A DNA stretch of 64,000 nt. Source: M3007 sp964484205 (GTDB lineage: Bacteria; Bacteroidota; Bacteroidia; Chitinophagales; Saprospiraceae). The notes beneath the pieces were generated by a model, which was not told the DNA's origin, ran no database searches, and saw only the letters and a program-made list of their open reading frames with translations. Position 1 is the first letter of the stretch. Each line of letters opens with the position of its first letter. Location of the stretch: the NCBI GenBank assembly GCA_964484205.1, contig CAZAEZ010000008.1, forward strand, positions 1-64,000. Direction: 5' to 3'. The position numbers and the translations under genes are program-made. Shown piece after piece: positions 30,101-30,854 of this stretch.

Positions 30101-30681
30101 CCCATGCAGGACTCCGGTGAAATAACCGTAGCATCCACATCGACACCACATAGTGTGATCTCACAAAGGTTCGGATTGCCGCCGCCTGAGCTCCGACAAA
30201 CATAAATGATGATCTGTGTAGCGGTACTCGGAATAACCAACGTGCCGTTAAACGCACCGCTTGTGCTCACCTCACCGGTACCTGGTGGCGGCGGCGCGCA
30301 ATCGCCATCAATTTCAACATATACGCTGGACATACCGCCTGTAGAGCAACTGCCGCCGTTTCCGGTTTTGTAATAAATCGTAGCGCCCGGAAGAATGGTC
30401 GGAGTTGTCGTTCCGTTGATCCGGTAGCCCTGACAACCAAAGTTGGATCCGGGAGGCGCCGGCACGCAGCCGGCAGATACGTTTCCGGATGCACTGGCAC
30501 CTGCGACATCGATGACGTTGTCGCAGGTAAAACACTGCCCATATACTTTTTCAGCAGGCAAGCTAACGAGCAGTGCCAAGGGCAGAAGGAGAAGAATGGC
30601 GATCTTATTGGTAGTGTAAAATTTGCGCTCCATAGGATAGGAGTTTAATACGCTTTGCAGGGATTGGCGGCGAAGTTTCAT
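124..30681 (-). CDS. Giant (about 10,200 aa) modular HYR/SprB-repeat surface adhesin with T9SS C-terminal sorting domain
   Basis: This is probably a cell-surface or released adhesin exported by the type IX system. The frame is open from 30798. The ATG at 30681 and the one at 30633 (MERKFYTTNK, then a hydrophobic stretch ending KVYGQ) give the best signal peptides. By position, from the N-terminus: SprB-like repeat (about 30.0 kb), anchor-D domains (29.2-29.6 and 27.4-27.8 kb), cohesin-like (28.3-28.7), BIG2-like (27.8-28.0), four 97-aa units (26.2-27.4), SprB-like repeats (24.7-25.4, 20.0-20.7, 17.3-18.0), MAM-like modules in two identical copies, glycine-rich domain (21.5-22.2), lamin-tail-like segment (15.6-16.2), and long HYR arrays (5.1-13.8). 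The C-terminus has a dockerin-like doublet (about 1.0-1.3 kb), a cohesin-like module (0.4-0.85 kb) and a T9SS type A domain starting LYQNQPNPW and ending KKMIQLK. Its length exceeds Flavobacterium SprB (about 6,500 aa). Ligand and role are unknown. The gene lies 173 bp after the 1251-aa gene and may be co-transcribed with it. Confidence 0.93.
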   Translation of the reverse strand: MKLRRQSLQSVLNSYPMERKFYTTNKIAILLLLPLALLVSLPAEKVYGQCFTCDNVIDVAGASASGNVSAGCVPAPPGSNFGCQGYRINGTTTPTILPGATIYYKTGNGGSCSTGGMSSVYVEIDGDCAPPPPGTGEVSTSGAFNGTLVIPSTATQIIIYVCRSSGGGNPNLCEITLCGVDVDATVISPESCMGANDGSIQAVGALEGMVVGTLTYSIDGVGGSTANTTGLFTGLAPGNYTITVYDSGNTSCVGTAVVTVPASSTCCVLPTITLSASPIICQGDLVANLAYTATTDSPNQYSIDYDGAAEAQGFTDFGFVALPGSPIMLAVPPSAAEGTYNATIRVRNSGTGCTSDPVAFTITIQGPEIEVTCTSTTNVVADEDASPTVAECTDFGCLDVSSGMLEYEFTITNSGPCPLLLNGTPLVLIQGVHAGDFMVTSQPTSPVAANGGTTTFTIKFDPTATGLRTATVIIGNNDDDENLYNFSIEGFGNDMTASISVAENSGTPNDGTVCEGASADLTASPTGGTAPYSYAWTGGLDPDEGPHQVTPLVTTTYTVTITDANGCTATAEQTITVEPAPACSITLFGNTVCANSTGNYYEAPAGMDSYSWSIQGDGVITSPNNTSQSIEVTAGASGNYTVTVEIEENGCTSTCSETIDIELVELTLTSIAPITVATCGDMVQWEIRVSNSFTDIFSLQFSVNWDETELQYVSSTGLQIGGVGGDPVIGDLPVDVNNGILTYSWADPAGFDGEDLADGTTILTLNMQVLASTGTASVDVTGTPVATEVVSKNFCQNTANAANGADVTLNPITVTCPPNLSVCVDEPAFDLTDGSPNDMASHSGAGVTGVGPYTFTAATATVGVHTITYTGTDANGCSNTCEYTITVHALPTPGISGAGPTCVDEMVQLTGTPGVVLPATPQTETWSSSDNGIATVDNTGKVMGVSFGTVTITYNVEDSNGCSSSISVMITVEQPEIAVECNGNNIPDGNTSLDVSTTNCTDFGCVNIDNCMVELEYTITNSGDCPLVLDGTPLVLISGPNMADFTVTMDPVSPVAAGGGMTTFKIKFDPSATGLRVATVIISNNDADENPYTFEIQGTGSELLINTCPTDLTGVNAIEGCNTDAIATAGHPLYSTTTASSDAAEFAAEGGTFTNTCGTTEFTYIDVQNSSCPIIVTRTWTITDMECGTIHTCEQIIHVDDNTAPAITTCPVTRNIEGCDVSAITGPVYSTISAASSEAEFEDLTNQGVASDACGITEVSYIDVAAGTCPIVVTRTWTVRDACNNTTTCEQTINVDDETAPAITQCPQTRNIEGCDLSAITGPVYSASVANSSEAEFEDATNNGAASDACGITQVTYIDVANSTCPIVVTRTWTVRDACNNTTTCEQTINVDDETAPAITQCPQTRNIEGCDLSAITGPVYSASVANSSEAEFEDATNNGAASDACGITQVTYIDVANSTCPIVVTRTWTVRDACNNTTTCEQTINVDDTTPPTVGTPNTQDLECATDIPTAAANITEFLALSGASASDICSATANLTVTSSTGTLQGSNCNGTIDREYRITDECGNTTTVTQSFTVTDNTNPNATAPDGSDLECSTDLPPAVTTITDFVNLPGASASDNCTAQVNLVVSHSDGLLVGTECNGTIDREYMITDECGNTTTVTQTFTVTDNTAPQMVLNGPDPIELCQGAVYVDPGVTATDNCSGDVTGTVTTMGSVDINTPGNYIVTYTATDDCGNTATITRTFTVNSGGLTLDVDNITNVDCHGNSTGAIAITVSGGTGPYTYSWAGPGVEVADEDQTNLPAGTFLVTATDANGCAVEEEFGITEPTELEVTLDVLLDVTCYDGDDGEITIGISGGTMPYDILWGGPKGTGQTTGHIADLTVGQYIVTVTDANDCTKTLIVEVDGPDPIVPFVVSTTHETCAGADNGAATVSASGGTPPYSYDWDGAGDTPTAASNSGLADGTYTVVVTDAANCTATIEVTINAGPELTIGELGTIGPVCPGTQVANIFIPVIPNIGDVDFSWTGGAVAGLADGIATNPDPIPGFTAGNTQGTYMVTVTATYGTCTDEGTFDIIIEDNNGLTWTNCPEDIVVNNDVDKCGANVNWAIPVAIDNCTMPAVTDVTNILPGSFFDVGNSPHQITYTATDGNGNTITCSFTVTVLDMQLPDISNCPFGDQVFNVDANCAGLLGDYTTKLNVSDNCGAPMVTQIPAPGTPYVVGDVVPVVITVKDGALNTSTCSFNVLVQDNTPPIALCKNIGTGSTAFSFTEDFSDNSAGWTLGTEWEIGPAASGCVFQGSDDPALDNTPTADNGIAGVVIGGCASTNPHGFYYLTSPVFDVSGVTGILNLEFYRWLNSDYTPYMQNHVQVFDGVSWITIWQTGASPGVMDPSWTYQIFDVSAYKNANLQVRFGFTIGSSGVYTIGSWNLDDFSLTEVDPTPQPIYLDANGEATIAVGDIDAGSFDNCGIDEITLSTSEFNCTHVGANTVVMTVTDVNGNSAACISEVVVADNLPPTAVCENLNLTLNSFGNATISAADVNDGSTDNCAISNYSLDQTFFDCSHLGANIVTLTVTDIYGNTGTCEATVTISDTEPPTFVNCPANTTFTIGVDADCASGVIWSIPVAEDNCSLQSVLETSAGGPYHGQQLAPGTYNIQYTATDGVNLTATCNFTVEVVDDQTPILVCQPDLTVNTDAGVCTWTSPAGALDALFASDNCPGTLSYTISGATTVGSTNGMVATGTVFEPGTSTIEYTYVDGANNSISCSFDVTVVDEEAPTIECPADIVVDNDPDECGAVVTFADPTTSDNCPILAGGLPNVEVFNYSGSVVDWVVPAGVTSIKIDARGAQGGENNEDIPTPGGTGAIVSGDFAVTPGQVIKIVVGEQGKKSQNGNQYNGGGGGGGGSFVWLDGAPQPLIVAGGGGGSCLVNNGLPHYLGKDAALTNDGSGSRSHDQFGDSPGGIGGSDGTSGSGGKGWNSVSSDPSGVPGWNEYGGSGGYGGGGGGGNPPKICTNDQHSAGGGGGYSGGGGSGTCYYMGGGGGGSYNVGSSPMAAVGNTGNGIVTITYSTLSGGNLMQTAGLSSNSLFPTGMTTNTFVITDGAGNTASCSFKVTVIDNQAPAITCPANESILTSDGGTGDCAGELTWNIPAASDNCGLVNYSVTYQNPDGTIDGPTDAYVFTPGNTANGSPTATRNFEAGGTGITTVTYYVEDAAGHTNSCTFTVTVTDNENPTISNCPTNPAAICGEGPVWWIPPTANDNCGVTSFTASHNPGDVFPVGSTVVTYVATDAAGLTANCTFTVTVNPNPTVTGTVTNLLCHGRPDGAVDLTPDFGTPGYTFNWDGPGVIVANEDQTGLPAGTFHVTVTDSKGCTVEATYGITEPTELEVTLISVTDALCYASFNGAADISVSGGTSPYTYDWVYDGAGDFDDPQDISGVQAGQYLVIVRDANGCTKTLVVEIEQPTQLVATVASVTHETCFGNEDGTATIDATGGTTPYLYDWDGAGDTPTAASNTGLADGTYTVTVTDANGCTATVEVTINAGQALTINEVANITLCPGAEVDAILLSALPTNPAVSYRWSGGNDAGLADGGPVTGLNPAIPGFTAGNIQGTWTVTVTATLGACNDTEEFEITIEDGNGLNWVYCPADITVNNDVDKCEATATWTPPTAVDNCATATVSGPTGGDPGDLFSVAGSPHLISYTATDGNGNTITCSFTVTVLDMQLPDISNCPFGDQVFNVDANCAGLLGDYTTKLNVSDNCGAPMVTQIPAPGTPYVVGDVVPVVITVKDGALNTSTCSFNVLVQDNTPPIALCKNIGTGSTAFSFTEDFSDNSAGWTLGTEWEIGPAASGCVFQGSDDPALDNTPTADNGIAGVVIGGCASTNPHGFYYLTSPVFDVSGVTGILNLEFYRWLNSDYTPYMQNHVQVFDGVSWITIWQTGASPGVMDPSWTYQIFDVSAYKNANLQVRFGFTIGSSGVYTIGSWNLDDFSLTEVDPTPQPIYLDANGEATIAVGDIDAGSFDNCGIDEITLSTSEFNCTHVGANTVVMTVTDVNGNSAACISEVVVADNLPPTAVCENLNLTLNSFGNATISAADVNDGSTDNCAISNYSLDQTFFDCSHLGANIVTLTVTDIYGNTGTCEATVTISDNENPTISNCPANPAAICGEGPVWWIPPTANDNCEVVSFTASHNPGDVFPVGNTVVTYIATDAAGLTAECTFTVTVNALPTVTATVTDVECHGESTGSIDITPAGGMPPYTYNWTGPDVSQFLQDQTNLPAGTYHVTVTDTKGCTVEATYAITEPTEVDIFLLSQVNVECNGDATGSATVRALDGTPPYQIAWLGPTPGNPAGIEIAVSGGNYTLSNLLAGNYTIRVTDANGCTAVTNADISEPTELVATTISTTDESCDGNNDGAATVSATGGTTPYTYNWGGVGNTPNAATNSGLADGTYTVTVTDANLCTATTTVIIGQGTVLEINDLTNIGPLCPNFEVDHILLSSVPNNPAIEYSWTGGAGAGLPDGTSTGLNPAIPGFTAGPNEGTWEVTVTASYGNCESSKTFTITIEDDGGLHWVNCPANITVNNDVDKCGANVNWTPPTAIDNCTPPNEVGVTQTMGLATGAFFSVSGSPHTIKYEATDGNGNTITCSFTVTVRDMQKPDAVCKDITVMLNGAGTALITAADVNNNSSDNCPGVTVGINNGSFDCDDLGANIVILTATDVATPVNTASCMAVVTVVDKIAPTISCPDPLTAVCAAGENPVYDSWATFTSATGSGDDNCAINPASFILESEVDNGLSCPRTITRTYRVADYSGNTATCTQTITVDDTEAPVFTGTPVAKTCGTLAAGDIAFVAFQSDNPDQFAVVLTTDIAAGTIINFTDNGWEADNTFRTTEGVISWTIPAGGLSAGTVVTFNPAALTATSGTISNLTGSFALSDDGDQVTAFCGTFNLVTGAISGANLAAIDFDGGVGWDANATSANNSALPQGLANGTTANSTGEADNGKFNCAGGTTSGTAAAVATTVNTAANWSTSSSTLSPSVAPCTYTITGGAGALPPAVVNVSCSEDVPALPIVTATDNCTDPINVYLNEVLQPGVCDNKFTLTRTWIATDACGNSTVHTQTINVNDNTAPVITGTPNNLTVECDGAGNSNQLIDWLNDHGGFSATDNCGELTWSHNFGALSNGCGETGTTTVLFTATDACGNTATRTATFTIQDTQAPVWALNPQDLTIECNNSSDPYGQINAWLNTAGGGEANDNCSNVSYSNNFTSLSNGCGTTGSATVTFTATDACGRTATRTATVSVIDTEGPAITSPAKNMTVECDGNGNTTALNAWLANNGGATASDNCGTITWETPALMNEIEGCGNAKELVYMFQAKDACDNLSATTIASFIIEDTEAPEWTAYPQNASAECGVAPMAIMDWLANFGGGEVYDVCAGSSGGVTTVYTNKATFLAESGLTPPPGESFEGLPSGSIGNNQAFADFMLSSTGGNMDISNFFPTDGIRTLRFFDGTSITFMFPAEINTFGLHITGFGDDRPGKLTFSNNAGNNFTVAMGPVVGNQTIFFGIVNSAMSFDKVTFEADPIVGNDGILIDEVYYSLGPLAGSFVYETDLVKFTPACGNTGVYDFRFTAKDLCGNDTSWVASFTVVDNTPPSLTAPANLTLSCVQDQQDNSAAIITWLDNYTAGDECGTVDVTHNFSATTINYCTGDDITVTWTATDECGNTTTTAAVIEITKDETPPSLTPPANLTLSCTLDQQSNDAAIIDWLDNYTVSDVCDSEPTVTHNFSATTINYCTGDDITVTWTATDDCGNSTSTSAVIEITRDVTPPTITPPVNLTLSCVGDQQSNSAAIITWLDNYTVSDNCDSEPTVTHNFSGTTINYCTGDDILVTWTATDDCNNSTSTSAVIEITKDVTPPSISAPGDITLDCGDINETSDPSAIIADWLDNYTTNDNCDSEPTVTHSFSNTQLNICAAETYTITVTWTSADDCGNSDTDQATITVIPDTEKPSITLPQIPLVLDCGDINETNDPSAQILDWLASATVSDNCDTDPEFTYDFDISQLNICAAETYTITVTWTATDHCNNSTTKASTITVIPDTEKPKIILPQNPLVLDCGDINETSDPSAQILDWLASATATDNCDTDPEFTYDFDISTLNICAAETYTITVTWTATDHCNNSTTKASTITVIPDTEKPKIILPQNPLVLDCGDINETSDPSAQILDWLASATATDNCDTDPEFTYDFDISTLNICAAETYTITVTWTATDHCNNSTTKASTITVIPDTEKPSITVPGPLVLDCGDINETTDPSAQILDWLASASVTDNCDTDPEFIYDFDMSQIVICTTQTYTITVTWTATDHCNNNTTKQQTITVIPDTEKPSITVPAPLVLDCSDISPISDPAATIADWLESATASDNCDTDPELTFDYSSTALDVCAPETYTITVTWTATDHCNNTTTKQQTITVVPDTQAPVLHGLPDALVEVDCSEDVPEVPEVTATDNCTAPIDIEFFEVEIPGSCPNQYTIERTWTAEDFCGNSTIFVQTIHITDLVPPYWTTPEPTEWIMLECAEDVPQIIWQAANDNCSIPVDVEYSEIHEPGTCPNEFNIIRYWTAEDDCGNTTQRQQVIMVKDDKAPVWDQPAPETPLNLSCAQDVPPVPQLTLTDNCDVPIIVDFSETIQPGDCPNSFTLIRTWNAQDDCGNSTSRQQVINVNDEESPELVGLPTDATVNVECSEQVPEVPTVTATDNCGIQVIVDFSEVEIPGTCPNQYSITRTWTAQDDCGNTTAFIQTINISDTKAPALAGLPVNAVLNLECSEQVPNVPVVTATDNCGAPVDLEFSEVEVPGTCPNQYSITRTWTAEDDCGNSTIFVQTININDTKKPVLHNLPMFPVLYFSCADDIPNIPAVYASDNCGAPVDVEFSEVEIPGDCPNSYSITRTWTAEDDCGNFTAFVQTIHINDTQAPVLAVTPLDLNLDCIEDVPPAPAQWATDNCGVAFVDFSESMDPGPPSCPNSVVITRLWIATDLCGNTSSHWQTITVLDEEPPYLAVTPLDLHLDCIEDVPPAPTQVVLDNCGVAFVDFSESIAPGSPSCPNNIVISRRWIATDLCGNSAEFWQHITVVDDEAPVLTVTPIDLQVSCSEDIPPVPHQVAKDNCGVAFVDFAEEIQPGGCENQYVVVRRWIATDLCGNSSEHWQHITVNDTEAPVLAGLPTEALVEIECSEDVPAVPVVTATDNCESPVDFEFVEVEVPGTCPNQYTIVRTWSAEDACGNSTVFTQTIIINDTEAPVLFGLPAEAVVNIECSEDVPAVPVVNATDNCNAPIVVDFSEVEIPGTCANQYTITRTWTAQDDCGNATSFVQTINVSDTEAPVLAGLPSEAVVNIECSEDVPAVPAVTATDNCDVPIVVDFSEVEIPGTCANQYTITRTWTAQDDCGNATSFVQTINVSDTEAPVLAGLPADAVVNIECSEDVPAVPAVTATDNCDVPIVVDFSEVEIPGTCANQYTITRTWTAQDDCGNATIFVQTINVSDTEAPVLAGLPAEAVVNIECSEDVPAVPVVTATDNCDVPIVVDFSEVEIPGTCANQYTITRTWSAQDDCGNATSFVQTINVSDTEAPVLAGLPADATITGDCADDVPAVPTVTATDNCTLPIDVDFTETTVPGDCANSFTVVRTWTAIDDCGNATAFTQTIVISDDEAPVLAGLPADATVSGDCADDVPAVPVVSATDNCTSPIDVDFTETTAPGDCANSFTVVRTWTAVDACGNATAFTQTIVISDDEAPVLAGLPADATVSGDCADDVPAVPVVSATDNCTSPIDVDFTETTVPGDCANSFTVVRTWTAVDACGNATAFTQTIVISDDEAPVLAGLPADATITGDCADDVPAAPVVSATDNCTSPIDVDFTETTVPGDCANSFTVVRTWTAVDACGNATAFTQTIIITDDVLPVLTCPADAMAQCTVDEIPVYDNLSEFETAGGTASDNCGLNSSLFGLQSETSVGNVYTRVYEVTDLCGNVGTCVQTITVLDTEAPTFVNCPADITVGNDVDKCGANVVFSTPIAEDNCDIIASVTQTGGLVSGSLFPVGQTVVTFTAADPTGNTAICQFTVEVMDMQTPTAVCQNITVNLNAQGTATASAVMVGGASTDNCPGALTLTLSQTTFDCSQVGNNNVVLTVTDGAGNTAVCNATVQVRDLMPPTFTCPAPQVVNSCDGLVPDLVAMITDAADNCGVATISQNPVAGTDFGNAHGQSVDVTITVMDVNGNVATCVVPVMIVDNVPPEFVNCPTTMVMVANDVDKCSGKLNWSIPVATDNCTLLSVVQIGGPASGTAVPVGQPQTVTYRAFDAAGNSSTCAFQVQVVDTQIPNIDDDIVMPANVTVECNNVPTPYVLTNDDVNDNCTAPEDLVIVFTEVRTDGDCPFNYVLTRTWTITDEAGNQRKHIQKITVRDTTAPLAVCQNATITLDKTGNATITAAQINNGSSDNCSLAANLTLSVSPSAFTCANLGDNVVTLTVTDECGNSATCTAIVTVEEGIAPCEPQFNAVTTCMNNATNQDNGQFMDVITVKALSGQTWTLTANTGLFAVNSPAPPAAPQALGTGMVLTMGNNDGIDNDGDGQTDEADEMVYYTLQGLHVDGVGYQITLSNGLGQIGTIANKAYYPSPYFTNLNDPFCIETPPFTIEVGEYNNAQGVVTQITVNGVTTSIFDAAALGIGFHTVTATFDAGSATTNLVINGQLVGGTNAEAQADPGCQQTISKTVQIVGTPTTIVCNDLVHLSLDADCVEDVTPDDVLEGSYGCFDDYSVVITYPAGTNSYNPPNRVDATHIGKTLNYSLVHAISGNVCWGQIKVEDKQAPKLTCPADITIACSESTEVTHTGNVGIDDCSATTTQIDDEVQDNGKCSDPRTVITRTFFVTDAWGNQAACTQTITVIPFDLNDVLFPVDVTVNCEMTYGNPSATAPTSTGAPSINGASIVGSVLCDAKVNFTDTHYDGCAGTYSILRTWSVLSDCLPVGPDNPRTYVQRITVEDVTGPQFACPGDVTVSVDPFNCCATAALPDMIVSEGCSNITDLEAKVTGIDPNTGNVITFTVPGHLEDFPGNNHWDPDTLAVFPYTNCLPNGSVYTIRYTASDGCGNTSSCEFQLTVADLVPPVAACDEFTQVALGANGEAFINASTFDDGSYDNCAPVEFKARRMDPNDCQTDTLFHDQVKFCCEDINDTITVVFRVYDVDVQPGAVGLDEYEGKYNDCMVQVFVEDKIKPTCEAPANVTVSCENFDPSLWAYGFATAADNCCIDTITTTTNYTFFDTLCSKGTITRTFRSFDCAGQSSQCTQRVFVNYEQDYWVKFPNDVIVTVCDGTGNYGEPEFNGEDCELFGVSFEDEIFTVVPDACFKIERTWTIINWCTYSPNVACVTIPNPNPNATTNNPANLVGPTIAPAGTPLPWTPTNVRVNPTDPQTLNYSVFYHGGTYTDYTTGQQVTVPGIADVNCFKYKQIIKIIDTQDPVVENCPDSTVQVCDLTDNNGDLWNDSGWWSPVISSHDLCEAPTDLNITATDLCSGANINFEFLLFLDLDGDGVMETVVSSTNPPAAGVVNVGNAANPNFTGGVPTPFDLRPVLPNQKYLFTIQTATSGNDVTASVRWNTQQQPGNYIVPELPYGTHKIKWIVSDGCGNETVCEYEFVVKDCKAPTVVCTNGLSVNIMPTAMITLWDIDFLQYADDNCTPSDLIVTAIRKSGTGTGFPLNPDGTPQKSVTFDCNELGTQFVELWAMDLAGNVDYCETYVIVQDNMGVCTPGDNATVAGFLKTEVGNGLEDGNVELEGIHPALPPVSMFDLSDQNGIYGFPNAVPFGTDYTVIPTKDNDPLNGVSTFDLVLINKHILGLEPLNSPYKMIAADANNSRSITTFDIVELRKLILGIYTEFPNNTSWRFVDQVYTFPNPLNPFIDIFPETKSVADIQASHFNDDFVAVKVGDVNMNAVTSSLISVEDRTTGELLFDADDRKVKAGEVFTVTFRADQKVKGYQFTLYFPDMEVVDVTAEAEDMSERNFGVFNDKHSLTTSFDNERVHGAFSVTFRAHKAGTLSQMLKVSGQITKAEAYLSAEASAKVDVMAIALRFNGKNGSVIAGQGFELYQNQPNPWTHRTQIGFYLPEATDATLTVYDETGRLLYGTTGDFGQGYNAFTLDRALLETTGILYYKVETPTDSAVKKMIQLK
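6905..11335 (-). repeat. Eighteen tandem ~82-aa HYR-like units inside the giant gene
   Basis: Each unit starts with a variant of DTEAPVLAGLPADA, followed by a CSEDVP or CADDVP cysteine motif, ATDNC, a PGTCxNQYTITRTW-like strand and DDCGN. The average unit is about 246 bp. The nine or so units nearest the C-terminus (6.9-9.1 kb) are very similar to each other at DNA level. Those toward 11 kb are more diverged, so the array looks as if it expanded most recently at its C-terminal side. Conserved cysteines in every unit suggest disulfide-stabilised beta-sandwich domains forming a stalk. Confidence 0.85.
11310..12960 (-). repeat. Six tandem ~93-aa (279-bp) units, two of them identical
   Basis: Units share a VLDCGDINET core, SAQILDWLAS, DNCDTDPEF and AAETYTITVTWT. 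Comparing the sequence with itself at a 279-bp shift, no mismatch is seen from 11882 to 12222 (against 12161-12501), which is 341 bp. Neighbouring units differ at many third positions, so this copy is recent or kept identical by gene conversion. Confidence 0.85.
13895..14440 (-). other. Unidentified ~170-aa insert domain in the giant protein
   Basis: Between two DNCG-type beta-sandwich units lies a segment without the cysteine pattern, containing FLAESGLTPPPGESFEGLPS, NTFGLHITGFGD and GILIDEVYYSLGP. It resembles the jelly-roll domains that follow a 'SFE' start in exported proteins of other bacteria, but I cannot name the family. Its DNA is visibly more A/T-rich than the flanking repeats. Confidence 0.5.
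15570..16205 (-). other. Lamin-tail-like segment in the giant protein
   Basis: The segment starts after KTCGTLAAGDIAFVAF and contains GTIINFTDNGW, an aromatic turn, LSDDGDQVTAFCG and IDFDGGVGWDANATSANN. This order is typical of lamin-tail-like beta-sandwich modules in Bacteroidota exported proteins. It interrupts the run of HYR-like units. The family assignment is by eye. Confidence 0.45.
18287..19560 (-). repeat. Segmental duplication, copy A (1,274 bp, MAM-like module plus HYR units)
   Basis: No mismatch to 22946-24219 was found by eye; the constant offset is 4,659 bp (1,553 codons, so in frame). Homology extends about 30 bp further at the high-identity boundary near 18256, with three mismatches, and the flanks then diverge. 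It encodes HYR units plus a MAM or jelly-roll-like domain (FTEDFSDNSAGWTLGTEWE to YTIGSWNLDDFSLTEV). The A/T content is higher than in the surrounding repeats. Confidence 0.93.
21488..22240 (-). other. Glycine-rich (ALK/LTK-type) domain in the giant protein
   Basis: The domain starts with EVFNYSGSVVDWVVPAGV and continues with short poly-glycine runs, VAGGGGGSC, GGGGGYSGGGGSG and finally GGGGGGSYNVG and GIVTITYS. This matches the layout of the glycine-rich region of animal ALK/LTK receptors and of related bacterial domains (Pfam Gly_rich type). A second copy of the type is in the 1281-aa protein. Function in bacteria is unknown; binding or rigid packing of poly-Gly helices is inferred from the animal structures. 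Confidence 0.65.
22946..24219 (-). repeat. Segmental duplication, copy B (1,274 bp)
   Basis: Partner of 18287-19560, with no difference seen over 1,274 bp. The first mismatch at the left-hand (encoded N-terminal) side of the alignment pair is 22945 against 18286, and at the other end 24220 against 19561. Synonymous sites have not drifted at all, whereas other repeats in the gene differ freely at third positions. Confidence 0.93.
26214..27370 (-). repeat. Four tandem ~97-aa (291-bp) units in the giant gene
   Basis: Three units carry CPxTRNIEGCD, AITGPVYS, SSEAEFED, SDACGIT and CPIVVTRTWTVRD. The fourth and most N-terminal unit is more diverged (CPTDLTGVNAIEGCNTD). The two C-terminal-side units are identical in protein and differ at only a few bases of DNA. 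Confidence 0.85.
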
Positions 30682-30854
30682 AGTTATTTGGTTGCCGGGA
30701 AACGAAATCCAAGGCCTGGACACTCCGCCCTGGGATTGGGTGGAAGTGTTAAAAAATTGCAGGATGTTGGTTGCGAGCGTTTGTAAACCTTGGATCATTT
30801 CCGAGTTGATTTAATTTTCTGAATATCTGGTTTTTATGCTAGAGTCGGCGCCGA

